A stretch of 27,873 nucleotides of DNA from Eubacterium sp. (GCA_020859645.1 JAJBVU010000058.1:1-27873), one strand, 5' to 3'; positions 7,142 to 15,596 are shown, counted from the first letter of the stretch. Program-made: numbers and translations. The notes: generated by a model from the letters alone, not told the origin.

Positions 7142-7379
7142 AAAGAACTGTGACGGGTTTTAAGCCGGTGTCAAAAAAGTGATTTTCAGAGAGAAGCCGT
7201 TTAGTGCAAGGCTTCATTCGCAGATGCCGGAAGCTACGTTCCCCGAGTTCTTTGGGCTGTCCACCCTTAAAGGGGCGCAAGAGGCGGAAAAGCTTTTAAG
7301 AGAACCTAATCTTAACTTTTCCGTAAATTAAGGTGGTAACACGGGTATACTCGTCCTTTGGATGTGTATGCCCTTTTTG
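7142..7379 (+). promoter_or_regulatory. T-box leader, tyrosine-specific
   Basis: The leader senses uncharged tRNA-Tyr and lets transcription pass into tyrS-aroA when tyrosine charging falls. The stem I base pairs AAAGAACT (7142-7149) with AGTTCTTT (7246-7253). GUGA near 7149 and CCGAG near 7243 fit the kink-turn. AGAGAG (7188-7193) is followed by an AAGCC/GGCTT distal helix with a conserved-type loop. The specifier loop GGAAGCTACG contains TAC (7235-7237), a Tyr codon. The T-box core GGTGGTAACACG (7332-7343) offers UGGU to the ACCA end, as a tRNA with discriminator A requires. A terminator overlaps its 3' side. Confidence 0.93.
7343..7378 (+). terminator. T-box attenuator terminator
   Basis: GGGTATAC (7343-7350) pairs with GTATGCCC (7366-7373). 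The helix continues inside as CGTCC/GGATG around a TTT loop and is followed by five T residues. Its 5' arm begins within the T-box core, so the antiterminator and terminator are mutually exclusive. Confidence 0.9.
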
Positions 7380-7413
7380 ATTATTATGAAGATTTTCAGG
7401 AGGAATGAAAAAA

Positions 7414-8640
7414 ATGGAAAACGTATATGATGTTTTGCTGGAAAGAGGCTTTATAGAGGCTTCAACCCACGAAAAAGAGGTCAGAGAGCTTTTGGGAAAG
7501 GAAAAGGTCACATTTTATATAGGCTTTGACCCTACGGCGGATTCTCTGACAGCCGGTCACTTTGTAACAATTATGGCTATGAGCCATATGCAGAGGGCAG
7601 GACACCGCCCCATAGCCCTTGTAGGCGGCGGAACAGTTAAGGTAGGCGACCCTTCGGGCAGATCCGACATGAGAAAAATGCTTACAAACGAGCAGATTAA
7701 CCACAACTGCGAGGTGTTCAAAAAGCAGCTTTCAAGATTTATAGACTTTTCAGACGGAAAAGCCCTTATGATAAACAATGCGGACTGGCTTGACAACCTT
7801 AACTATATCGATTTTATAAGAGAAATAGGCGTTCACTTTTCAGTAAACAGAATGCTGACAGCGGACTGCTACCGTACGAGAATGGAAAAGGGCTTAACCT
7901 TCCTTGAATTTAACTATATGCTTATGCAAAGCTATGACTTTCTTGAGCTTAACAGAAAATACGGCTGTAAAATGCAGTTGGGCGGCAGCGACCAGTGGAG
8001 CAACATTATCGGCGGCGTAGAGCTTATAAGAAGAGCCGACGGAAATGACGCCTACGGTCTGACCTTTAAGCTTTTGACAAACTCACAGGGCGTAAAAATG
8101 GGCAAAACCGTTGCCGGCGCAGTTTGGCTTGACCCCGAAAAGACATCTCCTTACGATTTTTATCAGTACTGGAGAAACATTGACGACGCAGACGTAGAAA
8201 AGTGCTTAGGTCTTTTGACATATCTTCCTATGGACGAGGTTAGGAGACTGGGCAGTCTTAAGGACGCAGAAATCAATAAGGCTAAAGAGGTTCTTGCCTA
8301 TGAAGTAACAAAAATCGTTCACGGCGAGGAAGAAGCCAAAAAGGCTCAGGAGGCAGCCCGTTCACTTTTCGGCGGTGCTAAGGACAGCAGCAACACCCCC
8401 TCAACAAACATCGATAAAGCCGTAATCGAAAAAGGCCTAACCGTAATCGAGGTTCTTGAAAAAACAGGTCTTATTTCCACAAGAAGCGAAGGCAGAAGGC
8501 TTATTACACAGGGCGGCGTTAAAATAAACGGCGAAAAGGCGGAATCCTTCGACCAAATCATAAACGGCGACGATGTTAAAGACGGAGCAATTCTCATTCA
8601 AAAGGGCAAAAAGGTATATCACAGCTTAAAGGTAGTTTGA
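7414..8640 (+). CDS. tyrS: Tyrosyl-tRNA synthetase
   Basis: This class I synthetase charges tRNA-Tyr with tyrosine. The Rossmann domain opens with [19 protein letters not shown], where GHFVT is the HIGH equivalent. Tyrosine-site residues lie in [13 protein letters not shown] and GGSDQWSNI. The KMSKS loop appears as KMGKT near residue 230, a variant normal in this family. A C-terminal S4 RNA-binding domain starts near residue 345 ([16 protein letters not shown]). An ATG at 7405 lies only one base after AGGAGG (7398-7403), too close for use. The ATG at 7414 is ten bases away and gives 408 residues. The Tyr T-box upstream confirms the specificity. aroA starts one base after the stop. Confidence 0.96.
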   Translation: MENVYDVLLERGFIEASTHEKEVRELLGKEKVTFYIGFDPTADSLTAGHFVTIMAMSHMQRAGHRPIALVGGGTVKVGDPSGRSDMRKMLTNEQINHNCEVFKKQLSRFIDFSDGKALMINNADWLDNLNYIDFIREIGVHFSVNRMLTADCYRTRMEKGLTFLEFNYMLMQSYDFLELNRKYGCKMQLGGSDQWSNIIGGVELIRRADGNDAYGLTFKLLTNSQGVKMGKTVAGAVWLDPEKTSPYDFYQYWRNIDDADVEKCLGLLTYLPMDEVRRLGSLKDAEINKAKEVLAYEVTKIVHGEEEAKKAQEAARSLFGGAKDSSNTPSTNIDKAVIEKGLTVIEVLEKTGLISTRSEGRRLITQGGVKINGEKAESFDQIINGDDVKDGAILIQKGKKVYHSLKVV

Positions 8641-8641
8641 T

Positions 8642-9934
8642 ATGGAAAAATATGAAGTAAAAAATATTTACGGCAAAAAGGGCAGTCTCTCTGTCAGAGT
8701 TCCCGGGTCAAAAAGCATAACCAACAGGGCGCTTTTGACTGCGGCTTTGGCGGAGGGCGAAAGCCTTCTTGACGGAATTTTATTCAGCGACGACACAAGA
8801 TATTTTATGGGCTGTTTAAAGGCGTTGGGCATAAAGACGGAAATCAGCGAAGCCTTAAGCACTGCAAGAATTTTCGGCTGCGGAGGGAAGCTTCCGGTAA
8901 AAACAGCTGAAATTAACGTAGGCAGTGCCGGAACGGCGGCACGCTTTATAACCGCTCTTTTGGCAGTCTGCGACGGCGAGTTTTTTATAGACTCCTCCGA
9001 GCAAATGAAAAAAAGACCTATGAAGCCCCTTCTTGACAGCCTGACCTCTTTGGGGGCTGAAATAGAATATAAGGGAGCTGAAGGCTTTTTCCCCTTTGTC
9101 ATAAAGGGCAAAACCCCTGACATAAGCTCCGTAGAGGTGGATATTGACAAATCAAGCCAGTTTTTAAGCGCTCTTCTTATAGTGTCTCCCTTATTCAAGA
9201 ACGGTGCGGACATAGCCGTTAAAGGCACTCACGGAATGAATTATGTAAAAATAACCGCCGATATGATGGCGGATTTCGGAGTTAAGACGGAGCAAACCGT
9301 TGACGGCGGCTTTAAAACAGATCCGGGTCAGCACTATATCGGCAGATATTATGAGGTTGAGGCAGACCTTTCAGCCGCCTGTTATTTCTATGCTGTGGCG
9401 GCGGTTTTGGGCATATCCGTCACAGTTAAAAACGTTTTCAAAAACACCGTTCAGGGTGATATAGGCTTTATTAAGGTTCTGGAAGAAATGGGCTGTTCCG
9501 CTGAGGAAACAGAAGGAGGAATCTGCCTTACAGGACCAAAAGACGGCGGACTTAAAGGTGTCGAGGCGGATTTAAGCGGCTTTTCCGACCAGGCTCTGAC
9601 CCTTGCGGCAATTGCCCCCTACGCTTCTACTCCTACCACCATAAAGGGCATTGCCCACATAAGAGGTCAGGAGTGCGACAGAATTAACGCCATAACTCAA
9701 AATCTCAAGGCTATGGGTGTAAAAACCGAAGAAACAGAGGACAGCGTTAAAATTTACCCCTCCGAGCCTAAGCCCTGTGAAGTCGAAACCTTTAACGACC
9801 ACAGAGTGGCAATGAGCTTTGCCTTAACCGGCTTAAGATCAGACGGAATAGTAATCAAAAATCCATCCTGCTGCAAAAAGACCTTCGAAAACTATTTTGA
9901 TGTTCTCGACAGCTGTATAAATGCACTTATATAA
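8642..9934 (+). CDS. aroA: 3-phosphoshikimate 1-carboxyvinyltransferase (EPSP synthase)
   Basis: This is the sixth shikimate-pathway enzyme. It joins phosphoenolpyruvate to shikimate-3-phosphate on the way to chorismate and aromatic amino acids. The 430-residue cytosolic enzyme shows VPGSKSITNRALL near residues 20-32, with substrate-binding Lys24, Ser25 and Arg29. NVGSAGTAARFITALL corresponds to the PEP-binding segment, DKSSQFLSALLI and DLSGFSDQALTLAA follow (the Asp of SDQA is the catalytic acid), and FNDHRVAMSFAL is near the end. It begins one base after tyrS with a modest AAAGG site inside the tyrS tail. Cotranscription and likely translational coupling place it under the Tyr T-box. It is the only shikimate gene here. 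A strong terminator follows. Confidence 0.96.
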   Translation: MEKYEVKNIYGKKGSLSVRVPGSKSITNRALLTAALAEGESLLDGILFSDDTRYFMGCLKALGIKTEISEALSTARIFGCGGKLPVKTAEINVGSAGTAARFITALLAVCDGEFFIDSSEQMKKRPMKPLLDSLTSLGAEIEYKGAEGFFPFVIKGKTPDISSVEVDIDKSSQFLSALLIVSPLFKNGADIAVKGTHGMNYVKITADMMADFGVKTEQTVDGGFKTDPGQHYIGRYYEVEADLSAACYFYAVAAVLGISVTVKNVFKNTVQGDIGFIKVLEEMGCSAEETEGGICLTGPKDGGLKGVEADLSGFSDQALTLAAIAPYASTPTTIKGIAHIRGQECDRINAITQNLKAMGVKTEETEDSVKIYPSEPKPCEVETFNDHRVAMSFALTGLRSDGIVIKNPSCCKKTFENYFDVLDSCINALI

Positions 9935-9941
9935 AATATCA

Positions 9942-9978
9942 AAAAACGGCTTCAGTATGTCAGCTGAAAGCCGTTTTT
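9942..9978 (+). terminator. Rho-independent terminator after aroA
   Basis: Arms AAAAACGGCTT (9942-9952) and AAGCCGTTTTT (9968-9978) form a stem that ends in a T-run. An inner CAG/CTG pairing extends it. It ends the T-box/tyrS/aroA transcript. Confidence 0.9.
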
Positions 9979-10065
9979 GATTGTATAAAAACAGCGGACA
10001 ATCAGTCTGAGTCAACTAAATGAACAAAATAACAGGCATTTACTCAAAAAATTTCGGTAAAAATG

Positions 10066-10094
10066 TTTACAAGTCAGAATAAAGGTGGTATAAT
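10066..10094 (+). promoter_or_regulatory. Sigma-A promoter upstream of yerC
   Basis: TTTACA (10066-10071) and a perfect TATAAT (10089-10094) are separated by 17 bases. The predicted start is near 10101, leaving about 93 bases of leader before the TTG at 10194. The bases from the aroA terminator to this promoter (9979-10065) show nothing I can name. Confidence 0.75.
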
Positions 10095-10120
10095 ATGATA
10101 ATGGCATAAAATTTTTGTCG

Positions 10121-10160
10121 GCAGAAAGTAAACAATAGTTTCTGCTTTGCAGATACTGCA
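10121..10160 (+). promoter_or_regulatory. Structured 5' leader of yerC (two hairpins)
   Basis: GCAGAAA (10121-10127) can pair with TTTCTGC (10139-10145), and TGCAG (10148-10152) with CTGCA (10156-10160). Neither has a T-run, so they are not terminators. They may be mRNA-stabilising stems or a small cis-regulatory element. I do not recognise a known riboswitch. Confidence 0.35.
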
Positions 10161-10193
10161 TACTAAAGCCGCAATTTTGAGGAGGTTTCTGTT

Positions 10194-10505
10194 TTGAAAA
10201 GCAACGATTACGGGCTTAAAGACTTTTTTTATGAATGTGTTTTAGCCATTGAAACAAAAGAGGACTGCGAGGCTTTTTTTACCGATGCTTTTGCAAGGCA
10301 GGAGCTGAATGCGGTGTTTCAGAGGACGGAGGTTGCAAGGCTTTTGGAGCTTAAATATACCTATAACGCCATAGCGGAGGAAACCGGAGCCTCAACGGCG
10401 ACAATCAGCCGTGTAAACCGCTGTCTAAACTACGGAGAAGGCGGCTATAAAGCAATTATTAACAAGGTGCTGTCAAAAACAAAAGAAGAGAATTCCGACA
10501 AATAA
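10194..10505 (+). CDS. yerC: YerC/YecD-family TrpR-related regulator
   Basis: This 103-residue protein belongs to the TrpR-like YerC/YecD group, small helical repressor-fold proteins. The family look is clear: an N-terminal helix (LKDFFYECVLAIETKEDCEA), AFARQELNAVFQRTEVARLL, then a helix-turn-helix around residues 58-82 (YTYNAIAEETGASTATISRV). The C-terminal NYGEGGYK is also typical. TTG is the start, eight bases after GAGGAGG. The ligand of this group is not established; TrpR itself binds tryptophan. Only 66 bases and no terminator separate it from an operon handling aromatic 2-oxoacids, so cotranscription and control of that operon are plausible. That regulatory link is inference. Confidence 0.9.
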   Translation: MKSNDYGLKDFFYECVLAIETKEDCEAFFTDAFARQELNAVFQRTEVARLLELKYTYNAIAEETGASTATISRVNRCLNYGEGGYKAIINKVLSKTKEENSDK

Positions 10506-10571
10506 AAATATTTTGCGGAAATTTTCTTACTACCCAATACCCACAGATGAAGAATAGGAGTTGAAGTTATC

Positions 10572-11891
10572 ATGATATGGGCAAAGGAAGAAACCCTTTC
10601 AAGAAGTGAAATCGAAGAAATACAGCTTGCGAAGCTGAAAAAAACTGTTGCATATGTTTATGAAAATTTGCCTGCTTACAAGGTTAAAATGGACGCAGTA
10701 GGCGTTAAGCCCGACCATATTAAGACACTGGCGGACGTTAAATATCTGCCCTTTATAACAAAGCAGGATATGAGAGACCAATATCCCTTCGGGTGGTTTG
10801 CAGTGCCTCAGAAGGATATTGTCAGAATACACGCTTCATCGGGTACAACGGGCAAACCCACTGTTGTGGGATATACAAGACGTGACCTTGAAAACTGGGC
10901 TGAATGCGTAGCAAGACTTGCCTGCGCAGGCGGTGCAACCCCCGAAAGCGTAGCGCAGATTTGCTTCGGCTACGGTATGTTTACAGGGGCTTTGGGCTTG
11001 CACTCGGGTCTTGAAAGAATAGGCGCAGCCATTATCCCCTCTTCTACAGGCAACACACAAAAGCAAATTATGTATATGAAGGATTTCGGAACAAGCCTTT
11101 TGGTAGCAACCCCCTCTTATGCTCTTCGTATAGCCGAGGTAGCTATGGAAATGGGGCTTAACCCTCAGAAGGATATTAACCTTAAGGTAGGTCTTTTCGG
11201 CAGCGAAATGCTGACAGAAGCAATCAGGGCAGAGTGCGTAAAGGTTTTCGGCGACCAAATTCTCGTTACTTCAAATTACGGAATGAGTGAAATCGGCGGC
11301 CCCGGTGTTTCCGGCGAGTGTGAATATCTCTGCGGCTTCCATATTAATGAGGATCACTTCCTCTGCGAAATTATCGACCCCAACACGGGAGAGGTTCTCC
11401 CCTACGGCGAAAAGGGCGAGCTGGTTGTTACCTGTTTAGACAAAGAGGCTCAGCCCCTTGTGAGATACAGAACAAGAGACATTACAAGACTTATCTGCGA
11501 ACCCTGTAAGTGCGGAAGAACCACTATCAGAATGGAAAACTTCAGCGGCAGAACAGACGATATGCTTAAAATTAAGGGCGTAAACGTATTCCCCAGCCAG
11601 ATTGAAGAGGTTCTCTTAAGTATGGATGAAATAGGCCCTCACTATGAAATTATAGTTGAAAAGGTAGGTCATACAGACAAGCTTACTATAAGAGTCGAGC
11701 TTGCTCCCGATAAAATGACAGACGATTATCAGAAGCTTAATGCTTTGGCAAAGAAGATAAATTCAAAGCTTAAGGTTATTTTAGGTCTTGACACAATAAT
11801 TAAGCTTGAATCTCCCAACACTCTTCAGAGATTTGAGGGAAAGGCTAAGAGAGTAAGAGACTTAAGACCCAAAGAAACACTTATGAACTGA
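10572..11891 (+). CDS. paaK: Phenylacetate-CoA ligase-type adenylate-forming enzyme
   Basis: This AMP-forming acyl-CoA ligase of the PaaK family has 439 residues, the usual length. It activates phenylacetate or a related aryl acetate with ATP and CoA, or works with such thioesters. The adenylate-forming core has the phosphate loop IHASSGTTGKPTVVGYT at about residues 88-102. ICFGYGMFTGALGLH and TSNYGMSEIGGPGVSGECEY follow; the YGMSE segment is the A5 motif. Then come VRYRTRDITRL and a C-terminal domain with GRTDDMLKIKGVNVFPSQIEEVL. A CxC pair (CEPCKCGR) precedes the hinge, as in the family. iorA and iorB follow directly, a pairing common in anaerobes that suggests indoleacetate/phenylacetate chemistry. 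ATG start, AGGAG eleven bases upstream. Confidence 0.92.
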   Translation: MIWAKEETLSRSEIEEIQLAKLKKTVAYVYENLPAYKVKMDAVGVKPDHIKTLADVKYLPFITKQDMRDQYPFGWFAVPQKDIVRIHASSGTTGKPTVVGYTRRDLENWAECVARLACAGGATPESVAQICFGYGMFTGALGLHSGLERIGAAIIPSSTGNTQKQIMYMKDFGTSLLVATPSYALRIAEVAMEMGLNPQKDINLKVGLFGSEMLTEAIRAECVKVFGDQILVTSNYGMSEIGGPGVSGECEYLCGFHINEDHFLCEIIDPNTGEVLPYGEKGELVVTCLDKEAQPLVRYRTRDITRLICEPCKCGRTTIRMENFSGRTDDMLKIKGVNVFPSQIEEVLLSMDEIGPHYEIIVEKVGHTDKLTIRVELAPDKMTDDYQKLNALAKKINSKLKVILGLDTIIKLESPNTLQRFEGKAKRVRDLRPKETLMN

Positions 11892-11934
11892 TAAAATACA
11901 ATGATAGTACATATAAACGAAAGGAAATGCTGCA

Positions 11935-13677
11935 ATGGGTGAAAAAAAGATTATGCTCGGCAATGCGGCAATAGCAAGGGGTGCCTATGAGGCAGGCGTT
12001 AAGGTTTCCGCCGCATACCCCGGAACACCGAGTACTGAAATTAGCGAAAACATAGTTAAATATGATGAAATATATGCCGAATGGTCGCCGAACGAAAAGG
12101 TAGCCATGGAGGTTGCAATAGGCGCATCACAGGCAGGAGTAAGGGCTATGGCTTCTATGAAGCACGTAGGCGTTAACGTAGCCTCAGACCCTCTTTACTC
12201 CATATCCTACGGCGGCGTAAACGGCGGTCTTGTAATGGTTGCCGCTGATGACCCGGGGCTTTACAGCTCACAAAACGAACAGGACACCAGAATGGTAGGC
12301 AGAGCGGCGATGGTTCCCGTAATAGAGCCTTCCGACAGCGACGAAGCAAGGCGTTTTATGAAATATGCCTTTGAAATAAGCGAGAAATACGATACCCCCG
12401 TTATTGTCAGAACCACTACAAGACTTGCCCATTCACAGGGTGTTGTTGAGCTTGAAGAAAGACAGGAGCCTGAGATTAAGCCTTATGTGAAAAATATAGC
12501 TAAAAACGTACTTCTTCCGGCAAACGCTCAGAAAAGACATATTATTGTTGAACAGCAGCTTAAGCAGCTTGCGGAGGACGCCTGTTCAATGCCGATTAAT
12601 ACAGTTACATATAATGACACTTCCATCGGTATCATTACTCAGGGCATTGAATATCAGTACGTTATGGAGGTTCTGCCAAATGCGTCTGTTCTTAAATTAG
12701 GGCTTGTAAATCCCCTGCCCCGAAAGCTTATTGAAGAATTTGCGTCGAAGGTAGACAAGCTTTACATAGTCGAAGAGCTTGAGCCTGTAATCGAAGAACA
12801 GGTTAAAAGCTGGGGAATTAAGTGTATAGGAAAGGATATTTTCACCGTTCAGGGTGAATACTCAGCCAATATGCTGAGAGAAAAGCTTTTAGGTCAAAAG
12901 CTTGATATAGCCGAGCCTGCCAAGGCTGCGCCCCGTCCTCCCATTCTCTGCCCCGGCTGTCCTCACAGAAGCGTTTACACAGTGCTTAAAAAGCTTAAAA
13001 TGCACGCCGCCGGAGACATAGGCTGTTATACATTAGGTGCTGTTGCTCCTCTTAACGTTATGGATACAAACGTTTGTATGGGCGCAAGCATAAGCACTCT
13101 TCACGGTATGGAAAAGGCAAGAGGCAGCGAATACATAAGAGACTGGGTAGCTGTTATAGGCGACTCAACCTTCCTTCATACAGGCGTCAACTCCCTTATG
13201 AATATGGTCTACAACAAGGCAACAGGTACTGTTTTGATTTTGGATAACTCAACCACAGGTATGACAGGCCATCAGGATCACCCTGCAACGGGAAAAACCT
13301 TAAAGGGCGAAACCACCTACGCCATAAATATTTACGGTCTCTGCAAGGCTATGGGTATTGAAAACGTATATGAGGTAAATGCCTTTGACATAGCCGAGCT
13401 TGAAAAGGTCATAAAGAGAGAAGCTGCAAGAGAAGCCGTTTCCGTAATTATAACAAAGTCACCCTGTGCGCTGCTTAAGGGCGTTGTTTTCGACAGCAAG
13501 TGCAGAGCCATTCCCGACAAGTGTAAAAAATGCGGAATGTGTCTCAAGCCCGGCTGCCCTGCTGTAACTAAAAATGCAGACGGAACAATTAAGATAGATG
13601 ATACTATGTGCAACGGCTGCGGTCTTTGTATGCAGCTTTGCAAATTCGGCGCTATAGAGAAGGTTAAGGTGAAATAA
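11935..13677 (+). CDS. iorA: Indolepyruvate ferredoxin oxidoreductase, alpha subunit
   Basis: This is the large subunit of the cytosolic, oxygen-sensitive enzyme that oxidatively decarboxylates aryl pyruvates to aryl-acetyl-CoA and reduces ferredoxin. At 580 residues it has the expected layout. The N-terminal pyrimidine-binding domain has AAYPGTPSTEISENIV and ASMKHVGVNVASDPL. A middle transketolase-C-like domain follows. The thiamine-diphosphate domain has CPGCPHRSVYTVL, GDIGCYTLG, VIGDSTFLHTGVNSL and LDNSTTGMTGHQDHP. A C-terminal dicluster ferredoxin domain has CKKCGMCLKPGC and CNGCGLCMQLC, the second a full four-cysteine [4Fe-4S] motif. iorB begins three bases after its stop. Substrate preference among indole-, phenyl- and hydroxyphenylpyruvate cannot be read. 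Confidence 0.96.
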   Translation: MGEKKIMLGNAAIARGAYEAGVKVSAAYPGTPSTEISENIVKYDEIYAEWSPNEKVAMEVAIGASQAGVRAMASMKHVGVNVASDPLYSISYGGVNGGLVMVAADDPGLYSSQNEQDTRMVGRAAMVPVIEPSDSDEARRFMKYAFEISEKYDTPVIVRTTTRLAHSQGVVELEERQEPEIKPYVKNIAKNVLLPANAQKRHIIVEQQLKQLAEDACSMPINTVTYNDTSIGIITQGIEYQYVMEVLPNASVLKLGLVNPLPRKLIEEFASKVDKLYIVEELEPVIEEQVKSWGIKCIGKDIFTVQGEYSANMLREKLLGQKLDIAEPAKAAPRPPILCPGCPHRSVYTVLKKLKMHAAGDIGCYTLGAVAPLNVMDTNVCMGASISTLHGMEKARGSEYIRDWVAVIGDSTFLHTGVNSLMNMVYNKATGTVLILDNSTTGMTGHQDHPATGKTLKGETTYAINIYGLCKAMGIENVYEVNAFDIAELEKVIKREAAREAVSVIITKSPCALLKGVVFDSKCRAIPDKCKKCGMCLKPGCPAVTKNADGTIKIDDTMCNGCGLCMQLCKFGAIEKVKVK

Positions 13678-13680
13678 GAT

Positions 13681-14265
13681 ATGTCCGATGTAAAAAACAT
13701 AATGATTGTGGGTGTAGGCGGTCAGGGAACACTGCTTACAAGCCGTATTTTAGGCGGCGTTATAACAACGGCAGGCTTCGATGTTAAGCTTTCGGAGGTT
13801 CACGGAATGGCTCAGAGAGGGGGCAGTGTTGTTACATTTGTCCGCTACGGAAAAAAGGTAGCCGAGCCTATTGTTGAAGAGGGTCAGGCAGACGTGCTTA
13901 TAGCCTTTGAAAGACTTGAAGCGCTGAGATATAAACACTTTCTTAAAAAGGACGGCGTAATTATAGTAAACGATCAAAGAATAGACCCTATGTCAGTTGT
14001 GACAGGTGCGGCGGAATATCCCGAAGGAATTATAGAAGGCTTAAAGGCTGAACATAAGGTTATCAGCTGCGACGCTATGGGCGAAGCCAAAAAACTGGGC
14101 AACCCCAAGGTTTTCAATGTTGTTATAATAGGCGTTGCCGCAAGGGCTATGAGCTTTGAAAAGGAAGAATGGATTGAAGTAATAAAAAACACAGTTCCTG
14201 CAAAGACTATCGATATAAATTTGACCGCCTTTGAAAAGGGCTGGGAGATAGGAGGTACATTATAA
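13681..14265 (+). CDS. iorB: Indolepyruvate ferredoxin oxidoreductase, beta subunit
   Basis: This is the small (gamma-type) subunit that completes the IorAB complex with the product of the preceding gene. The 194-residue protein carries the family glycine-rich start IMIVGVGGQGTLLTSRIL, then VKLSEVHGMAQRGGSVVTFVRYG. A CoA-site-like stretch VLIAFERLEALRY follows, then IIVNDQRIDP. The length is standard. Its stop codon shares one base with the next ATG, so the ACT-domain gene is translationally coupled. I see no defect. Confidence 0.95.
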   Translation: MSDVKNIMIVGVGGQGTLLTSRILGGVITTAGFDVKLSEVHGMAQRGGSVVTFVRYGKKVAEPIVEEGQADVLIAFERLEALRYKHFLKKDGVIIVNDQRIDPMSVVTGAAEYPEGIIEGLKAEHKVISCDAMGEAKKLGNPKVFNVVIIGVAARAMSFEKEEWIEVIKNTVPAKTIDINLTAFEKGWEIGGTL

Positions 14266-14693
14266 TGTTTATTAAGCAGCTTTCAATATTTATAGAAAAC
14301 AGACCAGGCAGAATTAATGAGGTAACAAAGGCTCTTGCGGAAAATGATATAAATATAGTTTGCGTATCTCTTTCCGACACAGTTGACTATGGCGTTTTCA
14401 GGCTTATAGTTTCAAACCCCAAAACAGCTCAGGAAATTTTGACATCAAAGGGTTTTTCTTCAACCCTTACGGATGTTGTGGGCGTTAAGCTTCCCCCTCA
14501 TTTCGGAATGTTAAACAAACTGACAGACGCTCTGACTGAAGCCGCAATCAGCCTTTCCTACATATATGCCCTTAACAGCGGAAAGGACAACGCCGCCGTT
14601 ATAATCAAAACCTCAGACAACAAAAAAGCCCTTGACGCAATAAAGGCGGCAGGTCTTGAGATTTTAAACCCCTCAGCGGCATATAATCTTTAA
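14265..14693 (+). CDS. Tandem ACT-domain protein
   Basis: This 142-residue protein is made of two ACT domains, small ligand-binding folds that usually bind amino acids. The first (about residues 2-66) begins IKQLSIFIENRPGRINEVTKAL, and the second (about 70-140) begins VGVKLPPHFGMLNKLTDAL. No catalytic domain is attached, so it probably acts as a sensor or as an allosteric partner of the enzymes next to it. It overlaps iorB by one base, with GGAGG upstream. ACT proteins beside IorAB/PaaK pairs recur in anaerobes, to my knowledge without a firm function. An aromatic amino acid is the natural guess for its ligand. Confidence 0.9.
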   Translation: MFIKQLSIFIENRPGRINEVTKALAENDINIVCVSLSDTVDYGVFRLIVSNPKTAQEILTSKGFSSTLTDVVGVKLPPHFGMLNKLTDALTEAAISLSYIYALNSGKDNAAVIIKTSDNKKALDAIKAAGLEILNPSAAYNL

Positions 14694-14718
14694 TTCTAAA
14701 ATTGGAGACGGAAAAACT

Positions 14719-15537
14719 ATGATAATAGATTTTCATACACATACCTTTCCCGATAAAATGGCGGAGCATACTATTTCTAAGCTTGAAAGAAGCGCACATT
14801 TAACTGCCTTTGCCGACGGAACAGTTCACGGGCTTATAGCCTCTATGAAGGAAAGCGGAATTGACCTGTCGGTTATTCTGCCTGTAGTGACAAACCCTCC
14901 CAAAGCAGACGAAATAAACGAATATGCGGCTGAAGCCAACAGCGAACACCCTGAAATACATTCCTTCGGAGGTATTCACCCGGACACGGAAAATTACAAA
15001 GACGTGCTTAAAAGGGCTAAAGGCTTGGGCTTAAAGGGCATAAAGCTTCACCCGGAATTTCAGGGAGTAGACTTTGACGACATAAGGTATAAGCGGATTT
15101 TAAGCTGTGCGGAGGAGCTTGGGCTTATAACCCTTGTTCATGCCGGCTTTGACGGAAGCTACCCCGATTCGCAGAGGTGTTGGACAAGGCACATTTTGAA
15201 TGTAATTGAGGACGTAAAGCCCCAAAAGCTTGTTGTTGCCCATATGGGCGGCTGTAATATCTGGGACGAGGTTAAGAAAAATCTTGCCGGAGCAGAGGTT
15301 TATTTTGACACTGCCTTTTCATTCGGCGAAAAACAGCTTTCGGGCTTGCTTTCGGAAGAGCAGTTTATAAGCCTTTCAAGGGCTCACGGCACGAAAAAAA
15401 TTCTTTTCGGAACGGACTCCCCCTGGTGTGAGCAAAAGGAAATGACCGACTTTGTGAAAAACAGTTCACTTTCCGAGGAAGAAAAGGCTGATATTTTGGG
15501 CTTAAACGCAAAGAGACTTTTAGACAGCATTAATTAA
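14719..15537 (+). CDS. Amidohydrolase-family metal-dependent hydrolase
   Basis: This 272-residue single-domain protein has the amidohydrolase barrel. The metal site is visible as DFHTHTFPD at the N-terminus, a central GIKLHPEFQG and LVHAGFDGS, VAHMGGCNIWDE, and GTDSPWCEQ near the C-terminus. That last Asp is the general base. The set fits the Amidohydro_2 group (decarboxylases and hydrolases of aromatic or lactone substrates), and resembles TatD-like proteins more loosely. The substrate is unknown. It lies 25 bases after the ACT gene, before a strong terminator, so it is the last member of the aromatic 2-oxoacid operon and may act on a side product. ATG start with GGAG upstream. Confidence 0.85.
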   Translation: MIIDFHTHTFPDKMAEHTISKLERSAHLTAFADGTVHGLIASMKESGIDLSVILPVVTNPPKADEINEYAAEANSEHPEIHSFGGIHPDTENYKDVLKRAKGLGLKGIKLHPEFQGVDFDDIRYKRILSCAEELGLITLVHAGFDGSYPDSQRCWTRHILNVIEDVKPQKLVVAHMGGCNIWDEVKKNLAGAEVYFDTAFSFGEKQLSGLLSEEQFISLSRAHGTKKILFGTDSPWCEQKEMTDFVKNSSLSEEEKADILGLNAKRLLDSIN

Positions 15538-15552
15538 AAATTTAGTGTAATA

Positions 15553-15596
15553 TATCGGAGCAGAAGGACTGTTATTCTGCTCCGATAATCATTTTT
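15553..15596 (+). terminator. Rho-independent terminator after the amidohydrolase
   Basis: Perfect 13-base arms TATCGGAGCAGAA (15553-15565) and TTCTGCTCCGATA (15575-15587) enclose a nine-base loop. They are followed by ATCATTTTT. It closes the paaK-ior operon. Confidence 0.92.

Noticed and set aside
8668..9228. 186-codon open frame on the minus strand inside aroA
   Set aside because: It lies fully antisense to a clear aroA, has no ribosome site or family likeness, and its composition is that of a mirrored coding frame.
10836..11258. 140-codon minus-strand open frame inside the PaaK-type gene
   Set aside because: Antisense shadow of a well-supported enzyme gene; its Cys/His-rich look is a by-product of the opposite frame.
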